From B1SED10-16 sp046498365 (lineage in GTDB: Bacteria; Desulfobacterota; Desulfobacteria; Desulfobacterales; Desulfosalsimonadaceae), in contig JAWOAV010000126.1 of assembly GCA_046498365.1 (NCBI GenBank), positions 1-32,446 of the forward strand: a stretch of 32,446 bases of DNA, in the 5' to 3' direction. Positions 1 to 10,034 of the stretch are shown in pieces (positions within the stretch are counted from its first letter, which is position 1; each line of letters starts with the position of its first letter). The notes under the pieces are model-generated. The model worked only from the letters and a program-made list of their open reading frames with translations, ran no database searches and was not told the DNA's origin. A program made the translations under genes and the position numbers.

Positions 1-918
<918 letters not shown>

Positions 919-986
919 AACTGCTATATCTGCTTAAATGAATTGAACCATTTTCTCTTCCCGACCCGCTTTCTTGCCACTATTTA

Positions 987-1000
987 GTTTTCAAAGATCA
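987..1000 (-). promoter_or_regulatory. boxA-like antitermination site in rRNA leader
   Basis: The minus strand reads TGATCTTTGAAAAC about 70 nt upstream of the 16S 5' end. This resembles the boxA element bound by NusB/S10 in rRNA leaders (consensus near TGCTCTTTAACA; many bacteria have TGATCTTTGAAAAC). Its place between promoter and 16S start fits that role. Confidence 0.6.
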
Positions 1001-1066
1001 AGGGTTGATTCCTATCCGTCAAACCCTGCATTGTCGCCCTCACTTCCCGCCGAGCAACAATTTCCA

Positions 1067-1095
1067 TATATATTCTTTTTGCTTTGTGCTGTCAA
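1067..1095 (-). promoter_or_regulatory. rRNA operon promoter P2 (sigma-70 type)
   Basis: On the minus strand a perfect -35 TTGACA (1095-1090) is followed by 17 nt and a -10 TATATA (1072-1067). The predicted start is near 1060, about 140 nt before the 16S 5' end and upstream of the boxA-like site. This is the strongest promoter match seen in the window, as expected for an rRNA operon. Confidence 0.75.
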
Positions 1096-1184
1096 TCGAA
1101 AAAATCATTTTTTACAACTTTTTCCTGAAAGACCGCTTTCATCACCAAGCGAGCGTTGATATGGCTTTCGTGATGAATTCCCGC

Positions 1185-1213
1185 TTTCTACACCCTGAAA
1201 TCTTTCCTGTCAA
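1185..1213 (-). promoter_or_regulatory. rRNA operon promoter P1 (upstream tandem promoter)
   Basis: On the minus strand TTGACA (1213-1208), 17 nt, then TAGAAA (1190-1185). The -35 is perfect and the -10 is weaker than that of the downstream promoter. Tandem promoters about 120 bp apart are typical of rRNA operons. Confidence 0.5.
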
Positions 1214-1380
1214 CATAAAACTGTAACAATTTTCATCTTTATTTTTCCCATTTGGCAATGGTTTTCGAGCATAAAAACTTTCAGATGCAATATCAACGCA
1301 TTACACCGACGACGGCTGCTTTGCAAACGGTACCCGGCGCCGGCTGAAATCAAATCCAGCGCCGTTGGTTCTCACCTTTT

Positions 1381-1400
1381 CCTCTCCCGAAAGGGCGAGG
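1381..1400 (-). terminator. possible hairpin terminator after DegT-family gene
   Basis: An 8-bp stem with one mismatch (CCTCGCCC / GGGAGAGG) and a TTTC loop lies about 10 nt beyond the stop of the minus-strand aminotransferase. It is followed by an A-rich rather than a T-rich run, so it is a weak candidate for an intrinsic terminator. It lies just upstream of the rRNA promoters, where insulation would make sense. Confidence 0.3.
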
Positions 1401-1410
1401 AAGTACCCTG

Positions 1411-2553
1411 CTACCGAGCGCCGGTTCTGAAGGCTTTAATCGTTTCCACCACGTATGACTGCTGGGACTCTGTCAATTCGGGATACACTGGAATGGCGAG
1501 ACTGTGCCCGGCAGCATATTCCGCATTGGGGAAGTCTCCGTTTTTATATCCCAGGTAGGAAAAACAAGCCTGAAGGTGGAGCGGAACAGGATAGTATATC
1601 TCGCATCCGATGCTGTTTTTTAAAAGAAAATCCTTCAGCTGATCCCTTTTCCCGGGGATCTCAATGACAAACTGGTTGTATATGTGCCGGTCGTGCTTTT
1701 CGGCGGGAACCTTGATATAATCGGTCAACCCCTCGTTCTCGAACATGCGGCGATAGCGCTCTGCGTTAGCCTGCCTTCCGGCCGTCCACGTGTCGAGATG
1801 CTTCAGCTTGATGGAAACGATAGCCGCCTGCAGGGCATCAAGGCGGAAATTCCCCCCGATATACCGATGGTAATATTTCGGATGACCGCCATGAACCCGC
1901 AAAATAACGAGCATATCGTAAAACTGCCTTGCACCGGTCGTAACAATACCGCCGTCTCCAAAACCGCCAAGGTTCTTGGACGGAAAAAAGGAAAAACACC
2001 CGAAGTCACCAAGCGAGCCGGCTCTTTTCCCCTTATATTCCGCTCCTATCGCCTGGGCCGCGTCCTCGATGATCAGCCATTCGTTTTTTTGCGCAACCGC
2101 TGTGATCTCATCCATATCCGCGCACTGACCGTAAAGGTGCACCGGAATAATCGCTTTAACACGGCGCTTTTCTTCAGCGGGCATACTGTCGACGATCCGG
2201 TTCAAGCTTTCCAGCGACAAGTTGTACGTATCCGGATCGATATCCACAAAAACGGGAATCGCGCCTACCCTGGCAACAGCGCCGGCAGTTGCAAAAAAAG
2301 TGTACGGAGACGTCAACACCTTGTCCCCGTTTCCCACGCCAGCCGCCATCAGGGATATCAAAAGGGCGTCGGTGCCGGAGGATACCCCCACGGCATATGC
2401 GGCGCCGCAATAACTGCTGATTTCCGATTCCAGAGCCTCCACATGGGGACCAAGGATAAAATGCTGGGAATTATATATGTCTTCGGTAACCTTGAGACAT
2501 TCATCCTTTATCGACGCATACTGCAATTTCAGATCCAGCAACGGTACGTTCAT
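1411..2553 (-). CDS. DegT/DnrJ/EryC1/StrS-family PLP aminotransferase
   Basis: A 380-residue protein of the sugar aminotransferase family, which makes amino-deoxy sugars for surface polysaccharides using pyridoxal phosphate. It shows the family's N-terminal VPLLDLKLQY block, the SSGTDAL phosphate-binding loop (58-64), the IIEDAAQAIG segment with the ring-contacting Asp164, and the FFPSKNLGGFGDGG segment in which Lys193 should form the PLP aldimine. Length is normal. The start at 2553 has a GGAG about 8 nt upstream. It is the last gene of a minus-strand run guaB-dnaE-this gene, 122 nt after dnaE. No other sugar-pathway gene is nearby, so the substrate cannot be assigned. Confidence 0.93.
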   Translation of the reverse strand: MNVPLLDLKLQYASIKDECLKVTEDIYNSQHFILGPHVEALESEISSYCGAAYAVGVSSGTDALLISLMAAGVGNGDKVLTSPYTFFATAGAVARVGAIPVFVDIDPDTYNLSLESLNRIVDSMPAEEKRRVKAIIPVHLYGQCADMDEITAVAQKNEWLIIEDAAQAIGAEYKGKRAGSLGDFGCFSFFPSKNLGGFGDGGIVTTGARQFYDMLVILRVHGGHPKYYHRYIGGNFRLDALQAAIVSIKLKHLDTWTAGRQANAERYRRMFENEGLTDYIKVPAEKHDRHIYNQFVIEIPGKRDQLKDFLLKNSIGCEIYYPVPLHLQACFSYLGYKNGDFPNAEYAAGHSLAIPVYPELTESQQSYVVETIKAFRTGAR

Positions 2554-2675
2554 CGCTACGACTCCATTGTTTGTTTACAGAATTTCCTTTTGGATGGCAG
2601 GGGCGCTTGGCCTTCTCTCGGATATCAGACGCCGGCCGTCGGGAACAAGGGGCAAAATTCCTTTTATTACCCACT

Positions 2676-5600
2676 CTATCCATAATTTTTCCGGCCGTTG
2701 CTACTGGGCCGCTTTTCTTTCCCATTTCCCTTCTTCATGCGCCAGTTCCCTTTCCCGTTGCCATTCCCATTGCCGTTTGCTCCGGCACGGACAGGCGTGC
2801 AAAGCGTCTCCAGGGCATTTTCCCCCAAAAGCGCATTGATCTCCCTTGTCAGTTCCACCCCGGCTTTGAATTTCATCTTTTCCGGCAGGGAAATGATGGT
2901 TTCGGTTTTTTCAGGGATGGTCACATGCAAAAAGGCCCGACAGCTGCCGGGATACTTGTGTAAAATATGGTAGATATCCGCAATGGTCGATTCATCGGAC
3001 ACGGCAGCGTCCAGATGGATATGAAGGCTGGCGGCCCAGTACTCCTCCGCCTTGTCAATCGCCACGATCTCATCAGCAAGGATTTTCGCGTTCTGTTCGT
3101 TTTTTTGAACCACCCCCTGAACGAACAGCGGTGCGTCCACATGCAAAAGCTCCTGGGCCGTGGCATACAGATTGGGGAATATCGTGATCTCCACCGACCC
3201 CTGGAGATCTTCCAGGTCCACAAACGCCATGGGATCCCCCTTTCGGGTAATGATCGTCTTGATACTTTTGACCATCCCTCCGACCCGGACCGGCTGACCG
3301 TCCTTGATGCCGTCTTCCTTTACCGCAAGCGCTCCGGCATTGGCGTATTTCTCCATGATATCGAGATATTCGTCCAGCGGGTGGGCGGTAATATAAAAAC
3401 CGATGGCTTCTTTTTCCAATTCCAACATCTGTTTTTCATCCCAGGGGGGCACATCCGGGATTGTCGGCAGATTTATGGGATCCCTTTCACCCGTTTTCCC
3501 AAAAAGCGACATCTGCGGATCATTTTTTTCCTTCTGGACATTCTGCCCGTATTCAAGGGCGTCCTCGGCTGCGGCCATCAACTGGGCGCGGTGATACCCC
3601 GTGGCGTCAAAGGCGCCGCACTGGATAAGGCTCTCCACAACCCGCTTGTTGACCCGGCGCAGATCGACTCGCTGGCAGAAATCAAACAGGGAGTCAAACC
3701 GGCGCTCGCCGCGCATTTCGATGATCGAGTCAATGGCGGATTCGCCGACGTTTTTGATTGCGGCAAGTCCGAAACGGATTTTATCATAGATAACGGTGAA
3801 ATTTTTATCGCTTTCATTGATATCCGGCGGCAGGATATCGATTCCCATGTTCCGGCATTCGGCAATATACTTGGCCACATTGTCCGAGGAATTCATCTCC
3901 GAGGTCAGCACTGCGGCCATAAATTCAACCGGAAAATGGGTTTTCAGATAGGCGGTCTGATAGGCGATCATGGCATAGGCCGCGCTGTGGGACTTGTTGA
4001 AACCGTAGCCGGCAAAAGTCTCGATGAGCCGGAACAGTTCTTTGGCCTTGTCCTCTGAAACACCGTTTGCCACGGCCCCTTTGACAAACCGTTCCTCCTG
4101 CTGCTCCATCACCGATGCGATCTTCTTCCCCATGGCCTTCCTGAGCTCGTCGGCCTCCGCCATGGAAAATCCCCCGATATCACCGGCGATCTTCATTACC
4201 TGTTCCTGGTAGAGGATAACACCATAGGTCACATTCAGGATCGGCTCCAACTCCGGGATCAGGTATTTTACTTTCTGGCGTCCGTGCTTGCGCTCGACAT
4301 AATCGTCGTGCATGCCGCTTCCCATGGGACCCGGACGATACAGCGCCACCAGGGCGGTTACCTCGGCGAAGCTTTCCGGCTTCATCCTTGCAAGGAGCCC
4401 TTTCATGCCGGTGCTTTCCAGCTGAAACACCCCGGTGGTCAACCCCTTGGAAAGCAATTCGTATGTGGGCCGGTCATGGAGGTCCAGATTTTCCAGGTCC
4501 GGCGGCGTTTTCCCCTGGGCCTCGATGAGGGAAAGGGTGTCGGCAATAATGGTCAGGTTTCTCAGTCCCAGGAAATCAAACTTCACCAGTCCGATCTTCT
4601 CCACCATTTTCATGTCGAACTGGGTGGAGATCTCTCCGCGTTTCCCCTTGTGCAAGGGGAGATAGTCCACCAGGGGTTTATCCCCGATGACAACCCCCGC
4701 TGCATGGGTCGATGCATGCCGGTTCAGCCCCTCGAGGGACCGGGATATTTGAATAAGCTCGCCGATCACGGGATTGGAGGACGCCTTTTCCCGGAGCTTC
4801 GGCTCCATTTCCATGGCCTTTTCCAGGGTCATGCCCACCGATTCCGGCACCAGCTTGGCGATTTCGTCCACTTCCGCCAGGGGGATGTCCAGCACCCGCC
4901 CCACATCCCGGATCACGGCCCTGGCTTTCATGCGGCCGAACGTAATGATCTGGGCGACGTAATCCGCCCCGCCGAAGCGGTCCACAACATAGTGGAACAC
5001 TTCATCCCGGCCATAAATGCAGAAATCCACGTCAATGTCCGGCAGGGAACCGCGGGAAGGATTTAAGAACCGTTCAAAAATCAACCCGTTTTCAATCGGA
5101 TCAATATCCGTTATTCCAAGGGCATACGCCACGAGGCTTCCGGCTGCGGAGCCCCGTCCCGGACCAACGGGAATTTTTCGTTTTTTGGCATATTCGATGA
5201 AATCGGCAACGATAAGGAAGTAGCCCGGAAATTCCATGGCATTGATCACTTCGATTTCGTAGTCGATGCGCTGCCGATAAACCGCCTCGTCAACACCGGG
5301 ATTTTTTTCCTTGAGCCGCTTCATTCGAAGGTCAAAGCCCTGCCGGGTTTTTCTTTCAAAAAGCACCGCCTCGGATTCTGTCGCATCCAGGTTGAACCGG
5401 GGAAAATGATGCGTATCGACGTCGAAGGAAACCGTGCACCGGTTCGCGATTTCAACGGTATTTTCTATAGCGCCCGGAAAGCCGGAAAAGGCCGACTGCA
5501 TTTCTTCAACGGATTTGAAATAAAGCTCGCCTTCCCCGAATTTCATCCGGTTGTCGTCTTTCAGGGTTTTTCCGGTCTGGATGCACATGAGCGCCTCATG

Positions 5601-6263
5601 GGCGCGCATGTCCCCGGCGTTCAGATAATGACAGTCATTGGTGGCCACCAGCGGGATCGAAAGACGCCGGCTCATTTCCAGGAGCCTGGCATTGATCTTT
5701 TTCTGCTCCTCGATCTTGTTTTCCTGGACCTCGAGGAAAAAATTGCCCTTCCCGAAAAGGGAGAGGTAAAACCGGGCGGCTTCATCGGCCTCTTCTGTCC
5801 GGTCTTCACGGAGCAAGCCCGGGATCTCTCCCTTGAGGCATGCCGACAGCCCGATAAGCCCTTCGTGATGGGCTTCCAGCATTGCCTTGTCAATCCTCGG
5901 CTTGTGATAAAATCCCTCGATGGAGGCCGTGGAAGCCAGTCGGCACAGATTCCTGTATCCGACCATGTTCTCGGCAAGAAGCACCAGGTGAGTCATGCCG
6001 CGATGGTCCTCCGGCGTTTTGTCGTGGCGGCTCCGGGGGGCCACGTAGCATTCACACCCGATAATCGGTTTGATACCCGCTTTCGTGGCCTGCAGGTAAA
6101 AATCCATGGCACCGAACATGGTGCCGTGATCCGTTATGGCAACGGCCGGCATGCTGCATTCCATGGCGCGTTCGATCAGGTCGTTGATACGGATGGCGCC
6201 GTCTAAAAGCGAATATTCGGTATGAACATGAAGATGGACAAAACCGCCGCTGGTGTCCGCCAT
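2676..6263 (-). CDS. dnaE: DNA polymerase III subunit alpha
   Basis: The catalytic subunit of the replicative DNA polymerase, 1195 residues, close to E. coli DnaE (1160). The N-terminal PHP domain starts with HLHVHTEYSLLDG (10-22) and AITDHGTMFG. The polymerase core has the GPGRGSAAGSLVAY motif (about 367-380) and PDIDVDF (408-414), whose Asp409 and Asp411 match E. coli Asp401/Asp403. A helix-hairpin-helix region (SLFDFCQRVDLRRVNKRVVE) and an OB-fold (around 990-1080) follow. The last 40 residues are a low-complexity basic tail rich in Gly, Asn and Lys with no counterpart in E. coli. The start at 6263 has AGAGG 5 nt upstream. It lies 203 bp downstream of guaB, separated by a family 1 palindromic repeat. 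Confidence 0.98.
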   Translation of the reverse strand: MADTSGGFVHLHVHTEYSLLDGAIRINDLIERAMECSMPAVAITDHGTMFGAMDFYLQATKAGIKPIIGCECYVAPRSRHDKTPEDHRGMTHLVLLAENMVGYRNLCRLASTASIEGFYHKPRIDKAMLEAHHEGLIGLSACLKGEIPGLLREDRTEEADEAARFYLSLFGKGNFFLEVQENKIEEQKKINARLLEMSRRLSIPLVATNDCHYLNAGDMRAHEALMCIQTGKTLKDDNRMKFGEGELYFKSVEEMQSAFSGFPGAIENTVEIANRCTVSFDVDTHHFPRFNLDATESEAVLFERKTRQGFDLRMKRLKEKNPGVDEAVYRQRIDYEIEVINAMEFPGYFLIVADFIEYAKKRKIPVGPGRGSAAGSLVAYALGITDIDPIENGLIFERFLNPSRGSLPDIDVDFCIYGRDEVFHYVVDRFGGADYVAQIITFGRMKARAVIRDVGRVLDIPLAEVDEIAKLVPESVGMTLEKAMEMEPKLREKASSNPVIGELIQISRSLEGLNRHASTHAAGVVIGDKPLVDYLPLHKGKRGEISTQFDMKMVEKIGLVKFDFLGLRNLTIIADTLSLIEAQGKTPPDLENLDLHDRPTYELLSKGLTTGVFQLESTGMKGLLARMKPESFAEVTALVALYRPGPMGSGMHDDYVERKHGRQKVKYLIPELEPILNVTYGVILYQEQVMKIAGDIGGFSMAEADELRKAMGKKIASVMEQQEERFVKGAVANGVSEDKAKELFRLIETFAGYGFNKSHSAAYAMIAYQTAYLKTHFPVEFMAAVLTSEMNSSDNVAKYIAECRNMGIDILPPDINESDKNFTVIYDKIRFGLAAIKNVGESAIDSIIEMRGERRFDSLFDFCQRVDLRRVNKRVVESLIQCGAFDATGYHRAQLMAAAEDALEYGQNVQKEKNDPQMSLFGKTGERDPINLPTIPDVPPWDEKQMLELEKEAIGFYITAHPLDEYLDIMEKYANAGALAVKEDGIKDGQPVRVGGMVKSIKTIITRKGDPMAFVDLEDLQGSVEITIFPNLYATAQELLHVDAPLFVQGVVQKNEQNAKILADEIVAIDKAEEYWAASLHIHLDAAVSDESTIADIYHILHKYPGSCRAFLHVTIPEKTETIISLPEKMKFKAGVELTREINALLGENALETLCTPVRAGANGNGNGNGKGNWRMKKGNGKEKRPSSNGRKNYG

Positions 6264-6300
6264 AAAAACCTCTGGTAAAACGTTTCCGGTTTCAGAATGT

Positions 6301-6454
6301 TGACGGCTTCGTTAAAAGCCCAATATCTGCGTTGCGCACAATTTTTGAAGAATCTCACGTACGGCTAAGTACGCTCAATTCTTCAAAAATTGTACGCGCC
6401 TTGATCTTGAGCTTTTTACTTTGCCGTCCAAAATCGACTTTTACGAGTCCATCA
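6301..6454 (+). repeat. Family 1 palindromic element, copy a
   Basis: The copy opens with TGACGGCTTCGTTAAAAGC and closes with GACTTTTACGAGTCCATCA, which are imperfect terminal inverted repeats. The centre carries an inverted repeat of AATTTTTGAAGAAT with ATTCTTCAAAAATT around a variable loop. It fills almost the whole 203-bp space between guaB and dnaE. It begins 12 bp past the guaB stop, reading along the minus-strand transcript. Confidence 0.85.
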
Positions 6455-6466
6455 ATGTTGGATATA

Positions 6467-7933
6467 TCAATCCAGGCTGTAGTTGGGAGCTTCCTTGGTT
6501 ATAATCACGTCATGCGCATGACTTTCCCGCAAACCAGCCGGGCTGATTTTGATAAACCGGGCATTGTTCCGAAGCTCCTCAATGGAATGGCAACCCACAT
6601 ATCCCATACCGGATTTCAGCCCACCGATGAGCTGGTAGACATTCTCCCCGATGGTCCCCCGGTACGGCACCCTGCCGACGATCCCCTCCGGCACCAGCTT
6701 GTCCGCTTCCACTTCGTCCCCCTGGTAATACCGATCCTTGCTTCCTTCCTGCATCGCCTCGACGGATCCCATACCCCGGTATGACTTGTAGCTTCTCCCC
6801 TGGAAAATAATCTTTTCCCCAGGGCTTTCCTCGGTTCCGGCAAAAAGCCCGCCGATCATCACCGAGTGCGCTCCGGCGCCGAGGGCCTTCGTGAGATCCC
6901 CTGAATATTTGACGCCGCCGTCAGCAATAATGGGAATGCCGGTTTTATCGGATACGGGGCGGCATTGTAAAATAGCGCTCAACTGGGGAACGCCGATGCC
7001 GGCAATAATCCGGGTTGTACAGATGGATCCGGGACCGATGCCGATTTTAATCGCGTCCACTCCCGCCTTGACCAGCGCTTCCGCACCTTCGGCCGTACCG
7101 ACATTCCCTGCAATCAGGTCGATGTCCGGAAAAAGGCTCTTTATTTTTTCCACCGCGCGGAGCACGTTTGCGGAATGCCCGTGGGACGTATCAACCAGCA
7201 GCACGTCCACATCGCATTTGACAAGCGCCTCGGCCCGTGCGGCCATATCCTCCCCTACCCCGATCGCGGCGCCGACCCGCAGCCGGCCGAGGCCGTCCTT
7301 GCAGGAATAAGGGTATTTCTTAATTTTTTCAATATCTTTAATGGTGATCATCCCGGTCAGCCGCCCTTCGGCATTCACCACCAGGAGTTTTTCAATCCGG
7401 TGCTCATGAAGCAGCTTTTTCGAATCTTCTAGGCTGATCCCTTCCCGGACCGTGACCAGATTTTTACTGGTCATTACCTCGCTGACCTTTTTATCCAGCT
7501 TGGTTTCGAAACGAAGATCCCGGTTGGTTACGATACCCACGAGTTTGCTGCCATCGGTTACGGGGACGCCGGATATCTGGAACTGCTGCATCAGTTTCAA
7601 TACATCGCGGATGGGTACGTGCGGCTGCGTGGTGACCGGGTCGATGATCATTCCCGATTCGGATTTTTTGACTAGCCGGACCTCCCGGCATTGCCGCTCG
7701 ACGCTCATGTTTCTGTGAATAAACCCCATGCCGCCGGATCTGGCCATGCTTATGGCGGTCCGCCCTTCGGTGACCGTATCCATGGCGGCGCTCAGAAGGG
7801 GGATGTTGAGTTCGATATTTTTGGTCAGTCGGGTCGAGGTACTCACCGTGCTCGGCACCACATCCGAATAGCCCGGAAGCAGCAGCACATCATCAAAGGA
7901 ATAGGCTTCTTCAATTCTATCGTTTTTCATCAT
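6467..7933 (-). CDS. guaB: Inosine-5'-monophosphate dehydrogenase
   Basis: It oxidises IMP to XMP with NAD+, the committed step of guanine nucleotide synthesis. The 488-residue protein has the usual TIM barrel interrupted by two CBS domains (about 95-205). The catalytic loop GIGPGSICTTR contains Cys305, and the flap has RYYQGD. Length equals that of E. coli GuaB. Two ATG codons are adjacent at 7933 and 7930. GGAGG lies 3 nt before the first and 6 nt before the second, so the second start (487 residues) may be the one used. It is the first gene of the guaB-dnaE run and is divergent from the YciO-type gene. Confidence 0.98.
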   Translation of the reverse strand: MMKNDRIEEAYSFDDVLLLPGYSDVVPSTVSTSTRLTKNIELNIPLLSAAMDTVTEGRTAISMARSGGMGFIHRNMSVERQCREVRLVKKSESGMIIDPVTTQPHVPIRDVLKLMQQFQISGVPVTDGSKLVGIVTNRDLRFETKLDKKVSEVMTSKNLVTVREGISLEDSKKLLHEHRIEKLLVVNAEGRLTGMITIKDIEKIKKYPYSCKDGLGRLRVGAAIGVGEDMAARAEALVKCDVDVLLVDTSHGHSANVLRAVEKIKSLFPDIDLIAGNVGTAEGAEALVKAGVDAIKIGIGPGSICTTRIIAGIGVPQLSAILQCRPVSDKTGIPIIADGGVKYSGDLTKALGAGAHSVMIGGLFAGTEESPGEKIIFQGRSYKSYRGMGSVEAMQEGSKDRYYQGDEVEADKLVPEGIVGRVPYRGTIGENVYQLIGGLKSGMGYVGCHSIEELRNNARFIKISPAGLRESHAHDVIITKEAPNYSLD

Positions 7934-8016
7934 TTTCCTCCGCAGAAGTATAACCGTTTCGCAAAAGACCTCTTGCGCGTGTTGATAATAATATGTGCTT
8001 TAAAAAAAATTTGCAT

Positions 8017-8044
8017 TTGTTTGAAAATGAAAAAATTTTATACT
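8017..8044 (+). promoter_or_regulatory. Candidate promoter for the YciO-type gene
   Basis: TTGTTT (8017-8022), 16 nt, TATACT (8039-8044) in an AT-rich tract. It lies about 100 nt before the chosen start of the plus-strand gene in the guaB/yciO divergent region. The -10 is good and the -35 moderate. Confidence 0.4.
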
Positions 8045-8149
8045 ATGGCAGATGAAACAGGGGCAGCGAACCTGCCAGCCGACCGGTTGAATTCAGATCA
8101 TGGAGAATCACTTTTTAACCGCAACATATATCCGCAGAGGATGCCACGT

Positions 8150-8758
8150 ATGCTCATTAAAATCAATCCTGAAAACCCCCAGCAGCGCCTTATTGCAAAA
8201 GCGGTCGAGATCCTCAAGGACGGCGGCATTATCGCTTATCCCACCGACACGATTTACGGTATCGGCTGCGACATCATGAACAAAAAAGCCATTGAGACCA
8301 TCTACCGACTCAAGAACCGGGATCAAAAAACGCCCTTTTCCTTCATTTGCTCCGATTTAACCAACATCAGCGATTATGCCAAAGTCTCCAACTATGCCTA
8401 TAAAACCATGAAACGGCTCCTCCCGGGCCCATATACATTCATCCTGCCGGGCTCGCGCATGGTCCCCAAAATAATGCTCACCAAGAGAAAAACGGCCGGA
8501 ATACGGGTACCGGACCATAATATCTGCATCGAATTGGTAAAAAATCTGGGGAACCCGATCATATCGACATCCGCGGCCCTCCCAGGGGGGGAGAACACCA
8601 ACGATCCGTCCCTGATACATGACTACTTTAAAAATACCATTGACATGGTAATAGACGGCGGCCCCGTACCGGGAGAGCCTTCAAGCGTCATTTCCCTGTA
8701 CGAAGAAGAGCCGGAAATCATCCGGAAAGGGCTTGGCGATATCAGCATTTTTGAGTAG
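8150..8758 (+). CDS. yciO: YrdC/Sua5-domain protein, YciO type
   Basis: A 202-residue single-domain member of the YrdC/Sua5/YciO superfamily. TsaC/Sua5 members make threonylcarbamoyl-AMP for the t6A modification of tRNA; the role of YciO members is less settled. It shows AYPTDTIYGIGCD, the KNRDQKTP basic loop, LLPGPYTFILPG, KRKTAGIRVPDH and STSAALPG. The block after the basic loop and the KRKT.G.RVP segment look closer, from memory, to E. coli YciO than to TsaC. An upstream-open frame runs back to 7691, but the ATG at 8150 is preceded by AGAGG at 9 nt and starts where the family starts. The stop TAG overlaps the first bases of a family 2 element. Whether it acts in t6A synthesis is open. Confidence 0.88.
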   Translation: MLIKINPENPQQRLIAKAVEILKDGGIIAYPTDTIYGIGCDIMNKKAIETIYRLKNRDQKTPFSFICSDLTNISDYAKVSNYAYKTMKRLLPGPYTFILPGSRMVPKIMLTKRKTAGIRVPDHNICIELVKNLGNPIISTSAALPGGENTNDPSLIHDYFKNTIDMVIDGGPVPGEPSSVISLYEEEPEIIRKGLGDISIFE

Positions 8759-8900
8759 AACCTATCTCAAAATTGTCTTTCGGCCCAATATCTTTGTTGG
8801 CGTCTTGTTTCAAATCCTCGAAATACGCGAGTATGTCTGCGGTTTGAAACAAGACGCCGCCGCGATCTTGAACCGAAATCCGAATGTTGAGATGGGTTCT
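8757..8900. repeat. Family 2 palindromic element, full copy
   Basis: A 144-bp element with ends AGAACCTATCTCAAAATTG and (inverted) CAATGTTGAGATGGGTTCT-like sequence. Inside are CAATATCTTTGTTGG and a perfect 14-bp inverted repeat, CGTCTTGTTTCAAA / TTTGAAACAAGACG, around a 28-nt loop. It lies between the convergent yciO-type gene and sppA. Its first two bases are the last two of the yciO TAG stop. Confidence 0.8.
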
Positions 8901-8940
8901 AATTCACCGGGAGGGGCCGCGCCTTCTTGGCCGGAGGTCT

Positions 8941-9858
8941 TTACCGGGAGTCCCGCACACCTGCCGAGGGATCGTAGAGGTAGCCGCCACTGACCGTTCC
9001 CGAGTGAATGCGGTGAACCATGGATTCGATCTCGCTTGCGGTCATTTCCAGCATTTTCCGGACAAGGGAAAGCTTTTCCTCGGGCGGGTAGATCCGGACA
9101 ATCTCACCTTTTATACCGGCCTTTTCACCGGCCCATGCCACCGCGTCGTTCAAGTTGCCAAGCCGGTCCACGAGTCCGGCGTTTTTTGCATATTCACCGC
9201 TGAAAATCATACCGTCGGCCAGCGGATGCACCTCTTCCTCCGGCATATTTCTCCCGGCGGCGACATCCGAAACAAACTGCCGGTGGACGGAATCAACAAA
9301 CTGTTGTAGCAGCTGTTCCTCTTTATCCGATACGGGCCGGAAAGGCGAACCAATATCCTTGTATTCCCCGCTTTTGACAACATCGGAATAAATGCCGATT
9401 TTTTCAAACAGCGCTTCGAAATTGGTCAACTCCATTATCACCCCGATGCTGCCGGTGATCGTGCCGGGGTTGGCCACGATTCCATCTGCCGCGGCCGCCA
9501 CGTAATATCCGCCGGATGCCGCAATCGCCCCCATGGATGCAATTACCGGTTTTATTTCGATGGTTCGCCGGACCTCCATGTAAATTTCCTGGGAGGGGCC
9601 CACTGCCCCTCCGGGAGAATCCACCCGCAATACCACGGCCCTGATATTGTCATCGTCGCGAAAGGCTTTGAGCTGTGCTGTAATTTTTTTCGGATCGAGA
9701 ATCATTCCCCTGATCTCGACAATGCCTACACTTTCGCCCTTTTTGGCTTCTTTCGGCCCCCCCACGCCGACAGCGACCGTCAGCATGACCCAGGATATCG
9801 AAACGATGGACGTAAAGACCAGAATGAAAAACAGGTATGGATGTCTTCGCTTAAACAT
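8941..9858 (-). CDS. sppA: Signal peptide peptidase SppA, short (36K-type) form
   Basis: A 305-residue membrane-anchored serine protease of family S49 that degrades cleaved signal peptides. A single N-terminal membrane segment (about 9-31) follows a basic MFKRRH start. The catalytic Ser115 sits in AIAASGGYYVAAAAD and the general-base Lys162 in DVVKSGEYKDIGSPFR, the Ser-Lys dyad layout of the Bacillus-type short SppA rather than the double-length E. coli protein. RVDSPGGAVGPSQE is also conserved. The start at 9858 has AAGG about 9 nt upstream. It is the last gene of hisC-cmk-rpsA-sppA, 289 bp beyond rpsA. That gap holds a perfect palindrome, so it may be partly uncoupled from rpsA. Confidence 0.95.
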   Translation of the reverse strand: MFKRRHPYLFFILVFTSIVSISWVMLTVAVGVGGPKEAKKGESVGIVEIRGMILDPKKITAQLKAFRDDDNIRAVVLRVDSPGGAVGPSQEIYMEVRRTIEIKPVIASMGAIAASGGYYVAAAADGIVANPGTITGSIGVIMELTNFEALFEKIGIYSDVVKSGEYKDIGSPFRPVSDKEEQLLQQFVDSVHRQFVSDVAAGRNMPEEEVHPLADGMIFSGEYAKNAGLVDRLGNLNDAVAWAGEKAGIKGEIVRIYPPEEKLSLVRKMLEMTASEIESMVHRIHSGTVSGGYLYDPSAGVRDSR

Positions 9859-10034
9859 GATCAGCAGCCTTTGTGGTTTGACTTTTCATATACCGCCGCG
9901 CGCCGAAAAGCCCGGTTCCGGGCGGATACACGCTGCGCTTCGGCTAACGCAGCAAACAAAAAAACCGGCGGACCGTATAACCCGCAGGGGATGGACGAAA
10001 TGGCGCAATGCCCTGTCCACCCCCTTTGCGTTGC

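Larger units (their letters stand above)
919..1410. other. rRNA leader and promoter region; no protein gene
   Basis: This gap between the 16S gene and the DegT-family gene holds the rRNA leader, the boxA-like site and the two promoters listed separately. From 1214 to 1380 only AT-rich upstream sequence and a loose inverted repeat (around 1335-1367) are visible. No tRNA and no convincing reading frame was found. Confidence 0.7.

Noticed and set aside
2967..4058. Long plus-strand frames opposite dnaE (also 4284-5066 and 5406-6206) and opposite the aminotransferase (1684-2685)
   Set aside because: They are antisense to well-recognised genes and have no domain resemblance.
7691..8149. Upstream extension of the YciO-type gene into a 355-codon frame
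   Set aside because: The extra codons overlap guaB on the other strand and do not match the family. ATG 8150 has a ribosome site and the right N-terminus.
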